A DNA stretch of 64,000 nt from an uncultured Candidatus Melainabacteria bacterium (GCA_934667125.1 CAKULF010000001.1:186001-250000); one strand, 5' to 3'. Positions 1-8,867 are shown, counted from the stretch's first letter. Numbers and translations are program-made. The notes: generated by a model not told the origin, from the sequence alone.

Positions 1-58
1 GCCCAGGGTTATTAGCGCAAGCGCCATCAGTATAGATTTTAACGTTTGGTTTAGTCAT
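1..58 (-). CDS. rnhA: Ribonuclease HI, N-terminal part only (runs off the left edge)
   Basis: Reading leftwards from an ATG at 58-56, the 19 visible codons give MTKPNVKIYTDGACANNPG, the characteristic first strand of ribonuclease HI, which carries the first metal-binding aspartate (IYTDGAC..NPG). RNase HI degrades the RNA strand of RNA-DNA hybrids in the cytoplasm. Only the N-terminus is present; the rest lies outside the window. It is divergent from aroF, with a good promoter just upstream. The call rests on one short but highly diagnostic motif. Confidence 0.75.
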   Translation of the reverse strand, partial: MTKPNVKIYTDGACANNPG

Positions 59-65
59 AGAAAAA

Positions 66-94
66 ATTATACCATTGCCCAAAATTTAGCACAA
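66..94 (-). promoter_or_regulatory. Promoter of rnhA
   Basis: On the minus strand a TTGTGC -35 (94-89) and a perfect TATAAT -10 (71-66) are separated by 17 bases. The -10 lies only 7 bases from the ATG, so the transcript would have almost no 5' leader. This is a sequence match to the sigma-70 consensus, not proof of use. Confidence 0.55.
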
Positions 95-185
95 CTACAA
101 CATTTCTTAATATCATATATACATAAAAACGTATTTGTGGTTTAATAACAAATGCTACGTTTTTAGAAAAAAGCTGGAGAAAATA

Positions 186-1223
186 ATGATTATAATAATG
201 GAGCATAATGCAACAGAAGAACAAATCAATAAAGTCCTTGATTACATTAAAGGAAAAGGGCTTGAAACAGGCATTAACAATGGCGAAACACTAAAAGTAA
301 TCCATGTTATTGGAGATAGAGCAGCGATAAACACTCAAAATATTGCAGCTTTTGAGGGTGTTAGAGAAGTTAAAATCATTCAAGAACCTTATAAATTGGT
401 TTCAAGAATTGCACATCCTGAGGATACTGTTATCAAATTTAAAAACGGTGTTAAAATCGGCGGCCTAGAAAAACCTGTTTTAATGGTTGGACCATGCTCC
501 GTTGAAAAAGATTATGAAGGCTTATTACAAGTAGCTAGAGCCGCAAAAGAAATGGGCTGCCAATTCTTAAGAGGTGGCGCATTCAAACCAAGAACAAGCC
601 CTTATGATTTTCAAGGTTTGGAAGAAAAAGGCTTACAATACCTTGCAAATGCTCGTGAAGAAACGGGTTTGCTTGTTGTAACAGAAGTAATGGATACTAT
701 GGATATTGCGCTTTTGTGCAAATATGCCGATATTTTGCAAGTTGGCGCAAGAAATATGCAAAACTTCAAGCTATTAAAAGCATTGGGCAGAATTAAAAAA
801 CCTGTAATGATTAAAAGAGGACCTGCCGCAACTATTAAAGAATTTTTGCTTGCTGCTGAATACGTTGTTTCAAACGGAAATCCTAACGTAATTTTATGCG
901 AAAGAGGGGTTAAAGGGTTTGATTCACAATTTACAAGAAACGTTCTTGATATCGCCGCAATCCCAGTTATAAGAAAGGTTTCACATCTTCCTATAATTGT
1001 TGATCCATCTCATGCTACAGGAAAAAGATATTTAATCGAGCCAATGGGCAAAGCTGCCCTAGTTGCAGGCGCTCACGGACTTATGTATGAAGTTCATCAT
1101 GACCCTGATAATGCTATGTGTGATGGTGCTCAAAGCTTGAGTATTCCTCAATTTAAGGAAGTTACAAAATCATTAAATAAATTAATTGGCAGAATTGATT
1201 ACGATAATAAAAACAGAAAATAG
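186..1223 (+). CDS. aroF: 3-deoxy-7-phosphoheptulonate (DAHP) synthase, class I beta type
   Basis: Catalyses the first step of the shikimate pathway: phosphoenolpyruvate plus erythrose 4-phosphate to DAHP. About 345 residues, with an N-terminal ferredoxin-like regulatory segment (about 1-75) before the TIM barrel, the Thermotoga/Bacillus-like architecture. Barrel motifs seen: VGPCSVE, GGAFKPRTSPYDFQG, QVGARNMQNF, KRGPAATIKEF, ILCERGVKGFD and VDPSHATGKR, which hold the PEP, metal and erythrose-4-phosphate ligands. The reading frame is open back to 135, but the ATG at 186 has GGAGA five bases ahead and gives the usual family N-terminus, so I use it. The N-terminal domain suggests feedback control by an aromatic product. 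glyQ follows after 9 bases, so the two are probably cotranscribed. Confidence 0.93.
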   Translation: MIIIMEHNATEEQINKVLDYIKGKGLETGINNGETLKVIHVIGDRAAINTQNIAAFEGVREVKIIQEPYKLVSRIAHPEDTVIKFKNGVKIGGLEKPVLMVGPCSVEKDYEGLLQVARAAKEMGCQFLRGGAFKPRTSPYDFQGLEEKGLQYLANAREETGLLVVTEVMDTMDIALLCKYADILQVGARNMQNFKLLKALGRIKKPVMIKRGPAATIKEFLLAAEYVVSNGNPNVILCERGVKGFDSQFTRNVLDIAAIPVIRKVSHLPIIVDPSHATGKRYLIEPMGKAALVAGAHGLMYEVHHDPDNAMCDGAQSLSIPQFKEVTKSLNKLIGRIDYDNKNRK

Positions 1224-1232
1224 GAAAATAAA

Positions 1233-2108
1233 ATGGCTTTAACATTTCAAGAATTGATTTTAAATTTATCAAAATATTGGTCTGACAACGGTTGCGTTAT
1301 TCAACAACCTTATGATATTGAAAAAGGCGCAAGCACAATGAATCCTGCTACTTTTTTAAGAGCATTAGGACCTGAACCGTTTAATACCGCTATGGTTGAA
1401 CCTTGCAGACGTCCGACAGACGCAAGATATGGCGAAAACCCAAACCGTTTGGGACATTATTTTCAATATCAAGTTATCTTAAAGCCAAATCCTGATAATG
1501 CTCAAGATTTATACTTAAATTCGCTTTCAGCAATGGGAATTGATTTAACTAAGCATGACGTTCGTTTTGTTGAAGATAACTGGGAATCACCAACCCTTGG
1601 CGCAGCAGGTGTGGGCTGGGAAGTTTGGCTTGATGGTATGGAAATTACTCAATTTACATATTTCCAACAAGTTGGCGGTTTAGAAGTTAAACCTGTTGTT
1701 TTAGAAATCACTTACGGGCTTGAACGTATTGCTATGTATCTTCAAAACGTTGATAGCGTATACGATATAGCTTGGAATGAAAACTTAAAATACGGAGATA
1801 TTTATCTTCAAAACGAAATCGAACAATCAAAATACAATTTTGAATATTCAAACGCAGATAGCTTATTTAAGCTTTTTGACCTTGCATACAATGAAGCAAA
1901 TAGTTGTATGGATAATGAAATCGTATTACCTGCTTATGATTGGATTTTGAAATGCTCACACACATTCAATCTATTGGATGCCAGAGGCGTTATAAGCAAA
2001 GACGAAAGAGTTAATTATATCAACAGAGTAAGAACACTTGCAGCAAGAGTTGCAAAACTATATGTAGAACAAAGAGAAAAGATGGGTTTTCCTTTGATAA
2101 AAAAATAG
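1233..2108 (+). CDS. glyQ: Glycyl-tRNA synthetase alpha subunit
   Basis: Alpha (catalytic) chain of the bacterial alpha2beta2 glycyl-tRNA synthetase, which charges tRNA-Gly with glycine. 291 residues, the usual length. It shows the class II N-terminus [20 protein letters not shown], the motif [15 protein letters not shown] and [24 protein letters not shown] sits seven bases before the ATG. The beta subunit gene glyS, commonly adjacent in other bacteria, is not next to it: an amino-acid permease starts 10 bases after the stop. The beta chain must therefore be encoded elsewhere, since the two subunits work together. Confidence 0.95.
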   Translation: MALTFQELILNLSKYWSDNGCVIQQPYDIEKGASTMNPATFLRALGPEPFNTAMVEPCRRPTDARYGENPNRLGHYFQYQVILKPNPDNAQDLYLNSLSAMGIDLTKHDVRFVEDNWESPTLGAAGVGWEVWLDGMEITQFTYFQQVGGLEVKPVVLEITYGLERIAMYLQNVDSVYDIAWNENLKYGDIYLQNEIEQSKYNFEYSNADSLFKLFDLAYNEANSCMDNEIVLPAYDWILKCSHTFNLLDARGVISKDERVNYINRVRTLAARVAKLYVEQREKMGFPLIKK

Positions 2109-2118
2109 AAAGTGGCTT

Positions 2119-3717
2119 ATGAGCAATAACAACGAATTTTTCTCAGAAAACGAAGAGAGCAAAGAAATCGGAAAATTAGGTAGTTTTGTTAAAAACTTAC
2201 TAACCATTAAAAACCCCGATTCTATGCTGAAACAAGCCGAAGAAGGCGGGTTAAAAAAATCTTTAAATGCTTTTGATTTAATTATTTTAGGCGTAGGCTG
2301 CATTATTGGTAGCGGAATTTTTACTGTTGTAGGTATTGCAGCGGTTGGTTCCCCAGAAGCAGCAGGAGCAGGTCCATCATTAATTATATCAATGGTTTTA
2401 GCTTCTCTTGCTTGTATTTTTTCAGCTCTTTGTTATTCAGAGTTTGCTTCAATGCTTCCTGTTGCAGGTAGTGCTTATTTATACACTTACGCAACTATGG
2501 GCGAATTTATGGCTTGGACAATCGGCTGGGTATTGATGTTAGAATATTTAGTAGCCTATGTCGCCGTTGTTAGCGCTTGGAGTGGCTATTTTATGCAATT
2601 TTTAAAAGGATTTGCATTTTTACCTGATTGGTTAACAAATCCTCCCGTATATTTGGTTCACGACTATGGAACAGCGGTTAATGAGCTTGTTAAACAAGGA
2701 ATTGACCCATCTGTTGGCATTCCTCATTTTCTTGGAATTCCTTTATGTATCAATATTCCAAGCTTCTTAATCACAATTTATATTGCTTGGACACTTGTTA
2801 AAGGTATTCAAGAATCAACAAAAATGGCAGGTGTCATGGTTGCTATTAAGCTTGGAGTTGTTGGGTTATTTATTTTAACAGGCTTATTTTATATTAAGCC
2901 CGAAAACTGGACTCCTTTTGCTCCAAATGGCTTAGAGGGTATGTTTATGGGCGCATTTATCATATTCTTTGCTTATATTGGTTTTGATGCCATTGCAACA
3001 GCAGCAGAAGAAACAAAAAACCCTCAAAGAGACCTTCCAATCGGCATTATAGGTTCACTTTTGACCTGTACTGTTGTATATGTTTTAGTTGCGCTTGTTT
3101 TAACTGGTGTTGTTCCGATTGATAAAATCGATGTTCAAGCTCCAATCGCTTCAGCTATGCACATGGTTGGTCAAGATTGGGTTGCAGGCTTAATTTCAAT
3201 TGGCGCTCTAACAGGTTTAACATCAGTTTTACTTGTTATGATGTTAGCAGGAACAAGAATTTTATATGCAATGAGCAGAGATGGATTTTTACCAAAAATG
3301 TTGCAAACTGTCCATCCAAAATATAAAACTCCGCACGTTATTACTATAGCAGTTGCAATTATTTGCCTTATCGGCACATTAGTTATGAATATCTCGACAG
3401 CTGCTGAATTATGTAATTTCGGCACATTCACATCATTTATCATTGTTTGCGTTGCAGTTTTAATTTTAAGAAAAACTCAACCAAACAGAAAAAGACCTTT
3501 CAAAGTTCCGTTTTCACCATTTGTACCACTTGCAGGTATAGTTTGTTGCGGCGGACTAATGTTATATTCAATGAATTTTCTAAAGACTTCAAGACTATTA
3601 TTTCCTGTTTGGTTAATATTAGGAACAGCTTTCTATTTCTTGTACGGATACGGTAAATTAAGAAAAATAACCGCCGAGTCTGCTGAAAATCCTGCAAGTG
3701 AGGAAAATAATGGTTAA
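2119..3717 (+). CDS. APC-superfamily amino-acid permease, copy 1
   Basis: Integral inner-membrane transporter of the amino acid-polyamine-organocation superfamily, resembling the cationic amino-acid transporter (CAT/YfnA) branch. 532 residues with about 12 or more hydrophobic helices. The first helix carries the unwound substrate-site signature GCIIGSGIFTVVG, and later motifs FIIFFAYIGFDAIATAAEE and NPQRDLPIGI are typical of CAT-type permeases. The substrate cannot be read from sequence. The next gene starts within its last codons, so the two permeases are translationally coupled. They are clearly paralogous (same motifs in the same order), indicating a tandem duplication. Confidence 0.85.
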   Translation: MSNNNEFFSENEESKEIGKLGSFVKNLLTIKNPDSMLKQAEEGGLKKSLNAFDLIILGVGCIIGSGIFTVVGIAAVGSPEAAGAGPSLIISMVLASLACIFSALCYSEFASMLPVAGSAYLYTYATMGEFMAWTIGWVLMLEYLVAYVAVVSAWSGYFMQFLKGFAFLPDWLTNPPVYLVHDYGTAVNELVKQGIDPSVGIPHFLGIPLCINIPSFLITIYIAWTLVKGIQESTKMAGVMVAIKLGVVGLFILTGLFYIKPENWTPFAPNGLEGMFMGAFIIFFAYIGFDAIATAAEETKNPQRDLPIGIIGSLLTCTVVYVLVALVLTGVVPIDKIDVQAPIASAMHMVGQDWVAGLISIGALTGLTSVLLVMMLAGTRILYAMSRDGFLPKMLQTVHPKYKTPHVITIAVAIICLIGTLVMNISTAAELCNFGTFTSFIIVCVAVLILRKTQPNRKRPFKVPFSPFVPLAGIVCCGGLMLYSMNFLKTSRLLFPVWLILGTAFYFLYGYGKLRKITAESAENPASEENNG

Positions 3718-5212
3718 AAAAATATTAAATAATCTTGTAAGCAGAAAAACAACTCAAGAACTTTTAGATAGAGCTAAATCGGGCTCGCTTAAAAAAACGC
3801 TTGGCGTTTTCGATTTGTTTGTAATCGGAATAGGCGCCGTTGTTGGAACAGGGATTTTAACAATTGTTGGAACGGCAATCCAAGGCGGACCTGAAAGCGC
3901 AGGAGCAGGACCTGCTATCATTATTTCAATGGTACTAGCTGCCATTGCGTGCGTTTTTTCAGCTTTATGCTATTCTGAAGTTGCTTCAATTATTCCTGTT
4001 TCGGGAAGCGTTTATACCTACACTTATGCTACACTTGGCGAATTTGCCGCTTGGCTTGTCGGTTGGGTATTAATGTTGAATTATGTAATTGGAAATATCA
4101 CAGTCGGAAGTTCGTGGTGCGGATATTTAACTCAATTATTAAAAGGGTTTAGGGCGCATTTGCCTGAATTTATCGTTAATTTTCCACTTTGGTTAAGATA
4201 CGATATCCGCTCTATTTACATAATGTGTGACAAATACGGAATGGATATCCACGACAAAGTTCCGTTCATTTTCAACACAATTCCGTTTGCAATCAATCTT
4301 CCCGTTATTGTTTTAACGATTATTTCAACTTTAATTTTAATCAAGGGAGTTAAAGAATCAGCAAGATTTGCCTCTGTTATGGTTGGGTTAAATTTGTTGA
4401 TGATAACTTCATTCATATTGGTTGGCGCTTTTTATGTTAAACCTGAAAACTGGGTTCCTTTTGCTCCAAATGGTTTTTCAGGGATTTTTATGGGTGCATT
4501 TATCATATTTTTTGCATACATTGGTTTTGACGCTGTTTCAACCGCAGCCGAAGAAACAAAAAATCCACAAAGGGATTTACCTATTGCAATTTTAGGAACG
4601 CTTATTTTTTGTACGGTTTTATATGTGCTTGTAGCACTTGTTTTAACTGGAATTTCACCTGTTGAAGCAATTAATCCGCAAGCTCCAATCGCTGCCGCTT
4701 TGCATATGATAAATAAAGATTATTTAGCAGGATTTATCTCCGTTGCTGCTGTTTGTGCCTTAGCAAGCGTATTTTTAATCTGCCAACTTGCTGCAACAAG
4801 GATTTTATACGCAATGAGCAGAGATAAATTTTTACCAAAAGTTTTGCGCTCAATCAATAGAAAACACAGAACTCCACATGTTATGACTTGGGCAGTTGGC
4901 TTAATTATCATATTTTGCAGCTTATTTATGGACTTGAATATTTCAGCTCAATTATGCAATTATGGAACATTTACAGCTTTTATTGCTATTTGCGTTGCGG
5001 TTATAATTTTGAGAAAAACCGAACCAAATCTAAATCGTCCTTTCAAAGTGCCTTTTGTGCCTTTATTTCCGATTTTGGGCATAATTTCTTGTCTTGCACT
5101 AGTAATTTATTCATTCTGCGAATTGACTTCAAGCGTTGTGATGTTTGTGCTTTGGGTAATTATGGGTATAGCAATTTATGCTAACTTTAGCTATAAAAAT
5201 CTAAGAAAATAA
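3710..5212 (+). CDS. APC-superfamily amino-acid permease, copy 2
   Basis: Second permease, about 500 residues, paralogous to the upstream gene along its whole length: IGAVVGTGILTIVG in the first helix, then FIIFFAYIGFDAVSTAAEE and NPQRDLPIAI. I start it at the ATG at 3710, which overlaps the upstream TAA (ATGGTTAA) and has GAGGA five bases ahead; a GTG at 3698 is possible but worse placed. Differences from copy 1 in the first helix (TGILTIVG versus SGIFTVVG) and the external loops suggest the two may prefer different amino acids. It ends about 20 bases before the convergent flagellar genes. Confidence 0.85.
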   Translation: MVKKILNNLVSRKTTQELLDRAKSGSLKKTLGVFDLFVIGIGAVVGTGILTIVGTAIQGGPESAGAGPAIIISMVLAAIACVFSALCYSEVASIIPVSGSVYTYTYATLGEFAAWLVGWVLMLNYVIGNITVGSSWCGYLTQLLKGFRAHLPEFIVNFPLWLRYDIRSIYIMCDKYGMDIHDKVPFIFNTIPFAINLPVIVLTIISTLILIKGVKESARFASVMVGLNLLMITSFILVGAFYVKPENWVPFAPNGFSGIFMGAFIIFFAYIGFDAVSTAAEETKNPQRDLPIAILGTLIFCTVLYVLVALVLTGISPVEAINPQAPIAAALHMINKDYLAGFISVAAVCALASVFLICQLAATRILYAMSRDKFLPKVLRSINRKHRTPHVMTWAVGLIIIFCSLFMDLNISAQLCNYGTFTAFIAICVAVIILRKTEPNLNRPFKVPFVPLFPILGIISCLALVIYSFCELTSSVVMFVLWVIMGIAIYANFSYKNLRK

Positions 5213-5232
5213 CTTTAAAAAAGAAAAAATAA

Positions 5233-5613
5233 TCATTCGATGTCTTGAATATCAACTGTCGATTGAACATCATTTATAGCAGGCTCGTAGGCATTATAAA
5301 TCTTTTTTGTTTTGTTTATTGATGACATTTCTTTTTGGGTGTCATCTTTAACGGAATTTAAGTATTTAATGTTTTCTTTTTCGGCTTCAACAACTTTATT
5401 TCTTAAATTTATCAAAGCAAAATCGTCTTTAATATCTTCTTTTCTTGGAGTTTCAAAAGAAATAATCTTGTCAATAAGCTTATCTTTATCGGCTATTTGA
5501 GTTTGAATTGTTTCAAAATCTCTTTTTTCAGCCGAAATTTTAATTTGAGCATTCAAGTTCAAAAGCTCATTATATAACATTTTTAAATATTCAATATCTT
5601 CACTTTGAAGCAT
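5233..5613 (-). CDS. FliT/FlgN-like flagellar chaperone (probable)
   Basis: 126-residue, highly charged, almost entirely helical protein. The C-terminal SINKTKKIYNAYEP followed by a flexible tail resembles the end of FliT/FlgN-type export chaperones, which hold flagellar cap or hook-associated proteins for secretion. Its ATG directly abuts the fliS stop codon, the gene order (flaG, fliS, fliT) found in many flagellated bacteria. The identification leans on position, since sequence signatures of this family are weak; it could be an unrelated coiled-coil protein. Confidence 0.6.
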   Translation of the reverse strand: MLQSEDIEYLKMLYNELLNLNAQIKISAEKRDFETIQTQIADKDKLIDKIISFETPRKEDIKDDFALINLRNKVVEAEKENIKYLNSVKDDTQKEMSSINKTKKIYNAYEPAINDVQSTVDIQDIE

Positions 5614-6054
5614 TTAACCCTCATACTCCTCGTCATCTTCTTCGTCCTCATCGTCATTTAAAGAAGATACTGCTTCTTTTTGAGATATCTCAACCGCTTT
5701 AGCCCACGTGTCTCTTAGGCTTTTAACCAATCTTAAAACCTCTTCAACAGGTTTAACATCTTTTTTCATATTCGCTTGAACAAGACGTCTCAAAAAATAT
5801 TCATACAAACTTTCAAGATTAGCCGTTAATTGCGGAGCAACCTCATGGTCAAGAGTGTTTATAAATTCTTGGATAATATTTTGAGCCCCAACAAGGTTTT
5901 TATGAATTTCTTCAACATTTTTAACATCATTTTCAAGGAGATATTTTGCTTTATTTAAAAATTGAATGCAACCATCGTATAACATAATTAAAATTTGTTC
6001 ACGAGAAGCGGTTTCTATACTGGATTTTTGGTATTGTTTAATATATTGATTCAT
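5614..6054 (-). CDS. fliS: Flagellar secretion chaperone FliS
   Basis: 146 residues, the size of FliS, the cytoplasmic chaperone that binds the C-terminus of flagellin before export. Recognisable features are the N-terminal YQKSSIETASREQILIMLYD, the GCIQFLNKAK helix, and LLENDVKNVEEIHKNLVGAQ followed by NIIQEFINTLDHE. The C-terminus carries an extra acidic tail (DDEDEEDDEEYEG) beyond the usual domain. It sits between flaG-like and fliT-like genes with almost no spacing, so the three form one operon. Confidence 0.88.
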   Translation of the reverse strand: MNQYIKQYQKSSIETASREQILIMLYDGCIQFLNKAKYLLENDVKNVEEIHKNLVGAQNIIQEFINTLDHEVAPQLTANLESLYEYFLRRLVQANMKKDVKPVEEVLRLVKSLRDTWAKAVEISQKEAVSSLNDDEDEEDDEEYEG

Positions 6055-6057
6055 TGT

Positions 6058-6453
6058 TTAATACTTCCTATTGACTAAAACGCCATTTCCTTGCATTAAA
6101 TTTCCCATTAAATGTTGAAGAATATCAGCGCTAAAAACTTGCAATACTTCATTAGTATCCTTTTTGACTATTAAAATATTATTTGTCGAACTATCAACTT
6201 TTAACATATATTTTTCCGAATCCGATAAATCATATTTCAAAATCTCTTCAATGTCAGATTGTTTCTCTTCAGTATTTTGATTTTCCTCATCCTCTTCCAT
6301 TTCCTGATTTTGATGATTGTCAGCGTCGGGATCAACTTTTTTACCTTGAGACAGACCATCAATTTTTCGATTTTGAACAACATTAATCGGGTTGATTGAG
6401 TTAACTTCTGTATTTAATCTTAATTGATTGACCGAAATCCCGTCTAATCCCAT
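6058..6453 (-). CDS. flaG: FlaG-like flagellar protein
   Basis: 131 residues. The last 50 or so (LKVDSSTNNILIVKKDTNEV onward, through VLQVFSADILQHLMGNL to GVLVNRK) match the small FlaG domain, in which a strand pair is followed by an isoleucine/leucine-rich helix. The N-terminal half is low-complexity and acidic (EMEEDEENQNTEEKQ). FlaG proteins influence filament length or cap function. AAGGA lies nine bases before the ATG. It is the first gene of the flaG-fliS-fliT operon and divergent from the MshEN-like gene at 6580. Confidence 0.7.
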   Translation of the reverse strand: MGLDGISVNQLRLNTEVNSINPINVVQNRKIDGLSQGKKVDPDADNHQNQEMEEDEENQNTEEKQSDIEEILKYDLSDSEKYMLKVDSSTNNILIVKKDTNEVLQVFSADILQHLMGNLMQGNGVLVNRKY

Positions 6454-6579
6454 AAGTTTTTCCTTTTGTAAATAATTATAACTTATTTAACATATTTCCT
6501 AATAAATTATATAATGTATTTATTAAAATTACCATGCTTTGTATAATGTAGAAATATTCAAACATTAAAAAGGGAGAAC

Positions 6580-7332
6580 ATGCAAAAAGTTTCTGATATA
6601 ATATTGCAAAACATAAGAAACCTGCCAATTTGGGTCAAACAGGTTATTACGAAAGAAATTTTCCAAGATTTGGAAAAAAAATTAACAGACTTTTCTGATT
6701 TATCAGAAACAAATTTGTTGTTTCAAAATATGAAACCAAAAATCAGTGTTAAAGGCAAACAAGAGCTTGCAACGCACGCAATGAACTTATCTGAAGCGTT
6801 TTATATATTTTTACAAGATGCAATTAATGAAAACGATATTTTTGAAATAACAATTAAAAACAATTGGTCTTTAGCAGACACGGCAAAAATTTACACAAAA
6901 CTTTATGACCTTGAACTTGTTGTTATTCAGGACAACAATTCAGATAAAACAACTGCTGTTGCTATGTTTATCGCAGGAAGAATTAAAACGGGCGAATTTT
7001 TAAAAAAAATTAATAAAATCAATGCTATTCAACTTGAGCAAGCAATTCGCTATCAAAAACAATTAAACGAAGAAGGTCGCCACATCAAAATGGCAAGTAT
7101 TTTAATCAAGCTTGGCTTCATCACCGATAAAGGGCTTGATAGTTTGTTATTATTAAAAGAAGAAGCTAAAAAGCGTATGCCAACAACCGTTGGGCTTTCT
7201 TCAATGAGATTTGATAGCCAAGAAGAAGAGCTTGACCAAATTACAAGACTTCAAAAAGAAATTTCAAGATTGGAAAATGAAAATACAATCATGAAAAAAC
7301 GACTTAAAAAATTGTTGAATATCAATGACTAA
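6580..7332 (+). CDS. Orphan protein with a GspE-N/MshEN-like domain and C-terminal coiled coil
   Basis: 250 residues. Residues about 136-197 (KTGEFLKKINKINAIQLEQA onward, to SILIKLGFITDKGLDSLL) align by eye with the MshEN domain of the GspE protein in this same window (LGEILMEEGLINDKQLEIAL, SILVKLGFVTIKDLKEAL). MshEN domains bind c-di-GMP or couple ATPases to secretion machines, but here there is no ATPase. Residues 1-130 are helical and unassigned; 213-246 form a heptad coiled coil. A TATAAT lies at 6542. The asparaginase gene overlaps its end by 8 bases. The function is unknown; a role as regulator or adaptor of the secretion/pilus ATPase is only an inference. Confidence 0.65.
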   Translation: MQKVSDIILQNIRNLPIWVKQVITKEIFQDLEKKLTDFSDLSETNLLFQNMKPKISVKGKQELATHAMNLSEAFYIFLQDAINENDIFEITIKNNWSLADTAKIYTKLYDLELVVIQDNNSDKTTAVAMFIAGRIKTGEFLKKINKINAIQLEQAIRYQKQLNEEGRHIKMASILIKLGFITDKGLDSLLLLKEEAKKRMPTTVGLSSMRFDSQEEELDQITRLQKEISRLENENTIMKKRLKKLLNIND

Positions 7333-8260
7333 TCACGTTATTTTACTTAATACTTTAAGAAATAATATTGTGGATATGAGCTTTTGGGGAAGCTATTATC
7401 TAGCAAAATCTGATAGTGATATTATTTCGGTTGGGAAAAATATCGATACAATTTCTTTTATGCGCTCACTGGCTAAGCCTTTTCAAGCAAGCATAATGTT
7501 TGATTGCAACATCATAAAAGATTTTGATATAAAAGAAGAAGAACTTGCCATATTTTCAGCTTCGCACGCCGGAAGTGAAGAGCATGTTGAACTTTTAGAA
7601 AATATTTTAAAAAAACACAACTTAAAAGAAGAAGATTTAATCTTAAAGGAAAGCGAGCCGCTTGATTTAAGGAATTATAAAGGCTCGAAACGCAAGCTAT
7701 ATAATAATTGCAGTGCAAAACATATTATGATGTTGTTAATGTGCCAATATTTAGGATTTGATAAAAAAAATTACACATCGACTAATCATCCTCTTCAAAA
7801 ATTAATTCAAAAAAAACAAGAAGAATTAACATCTTATAAATCAGATTATATAACCTATGATGGCTGCGGCACGCCGCTTTGGGGTTTACCCATTAAAAAC
7901 ATTATTAAAGGATATTTCAATCTTTTAAACGATAAAAAATATGAAAAACTTTTTAAATCAATTTTGAATAATTCATATATTTTTGGCGGATACGATAGGT
8001 TTGACACAGAAATTATTGATTTAAGCAACAAAAAACTTTTTTCAAAAGTTGGCGCAGGCGGTTTTGTTATTGTTTATAATTTTGAATTAAATCAAATTTT
8101 ACTGGTTAAAATGGCTCAAAATAATAATTTACAAAGAAAATTAGTTACGCTAAATCTTCTAAACCGCCTTGGTTGGTTGAATATGGAAATTGAAGAATTT
8201 GAATATAATCAACAAAATCAAAAAGTTGCAAAATATGATTATCAAAATTTTATTTTTTAG
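7325..8260 (+). CDS. L-asparaginase, Rhizobium-type (asparaginase II family)
   Basis: Hydrolyses L-asparagine to aspartate and ammonia. 311 residues belonging to the class 3 asparaginases typified by the Rhizobium etli enzyme, unrelated to the E. coli fold. The key residues known for that family are in place: S48 and K51 in RSLAKPFQ, S80 in FSASHAGSEEH, and the zinc ligands C129 and K132 in NNCSAKH and C181 in DGCGTP. It overlaps the upstream gene by 8 bases and is followed after 13 bases by the divIC-like gene, so it probably sits in a three-gene transcript. There is no signal peptide, so it is cytoplasmic. Confidence 0.85.
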   Translation: MTNHVILLNTLRNNIVDMSFWGSYYLAKSDSDIISVGKNIDTISFMRSLAKPFQASIMFDCNIIKDFDIKEEELAIFSASHAGSEEHVELLENILKKHNLKEEDLILKESEPLDLRNYKGSKRKLYNNCSAKHIMMLLMCQYLGFDKKNYTSTNHPLQKLIQKKQEELTSYKSDYITYDGCGTPLWGLPIKNIIKGYFNLLNDKKYEKLFKSILNNSYIFGGYDRFDTEIIDLSNKKLFSKVGAGGFVIVYNFELNQILLVKMAQNNNLQRKLVTLNLLNRLGWLNMEIEEFEYNQQNQKVAKYDYQNFIF

Positions 8261-8273
8261 GTAAAATCAAAGT

Positions 8274-8723
8274 ATGAAAAACGATAATTTTAATTTAAAG
8301 TCAAGAGTTCAAAAACAACAAAAGAAAAAAATAAGGAAAATTCGTTTTTATCATTCTTTTCTGACGATTGTTCTGTTGTTGTGCGTTTTTCAAATCAGCT
8401 ATAGCGCTATTTTGAACCTTGCAAAAATTGTTGTTTATCAAACAAAAATTGTCAAAGCACAAGAACTTTTAGATAAAGCAACAACAAGAAATAAATTCCT
8501 AAAAAACGAAATTGAAAACTTCAGCTCCATGAAAAGAGTTGAATCAATTGCAAGAAACAACCTTAAAATGGCTGCAAAAGACGAAGTTTTAATTATTATT
8601 AATCAACCTGCGCAAGAAACAAAAACAAGCCAAAAACTGCCTGACAACAAGATTGTACAGTTTTTTGAACAATTTTCCGCAAAATTTAATAACGACCTAA
8701 CCCCCGATAAAACACAAGACTAA
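8274..8723 (+). CDS. Septum formation initiator (DivIC/FtsB-like)
   Basis: 149 residues with the bitopic divisome layout: a basic cytoplasmic N-terminus, one transmembrane helix (about 25-48), an extracytoplasmic coiled coil (about 52-85), and the conserved tail ARNNLKMAAKDEVLIIIN, matching the family pattern in which the helix ends with (A/E)R..L.M. DivIC/FtsB proteins bridge FtsQ/DivIB and FtsL to activate septal peptidoglycan synthesis. The C-terminal 40 residues are polar and not conserved. DivIC and FtsL are hard to tell apart at this length, so no symbol is given. Confidence 0.75.
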   Translation: MKNDNFNLKSRVQKQQKKKIRKIRFYHSFLTIVLLLCVFQISYSAILNLAKIVVYQTKIVKAQELLDKATTRNKFLKNEIENFSSMKRVESIARNNLKMAAKDEVLIIINQPAQETKTSQKLPDNKIVQFFEQFSAKFNNDLTPDKTQD

Positions 8724-8729
8724 TTCAAG

Positions 8730-8867
8730 CTATTTGACGACTCGAATTTTAACTTGAATATCGCAAATCTTTGCTATAGCTAAATAAGCCAGCTTTCTTC
8801 TTTTTTGCATAGCAGAACTTATAAGTTCATTATGCTTTAGATAATTTTTTCTTAACTTTTTTTGCAT
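8730..8867 (-). CDS. Possible 45-residue basic small protein
   Basis: An unlisted short frame from ATG at 8867 to TAG at 8730 encodes 45 residues: a very basic N-terminus (MQKKLRKNYLKH) followed by KRRKLAYLAIAKICDIQVKI. AAGGA lies six bases before the ATG, a better ribosome binding site than many genes here have. Against it, the upstream segment (AGCTATAAGGATATTT) recurs in non-coding DNA near 38.75 and 38.87 kb without an ATG, so the frame may only ride on a dispersed repeat. No family is recognised. Confidence 0.35.
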   Translation of the reverse strand: MQKKLRKNYLKHNELISSAMQKRRKLAYLAIAKICDIQVKIRVVK

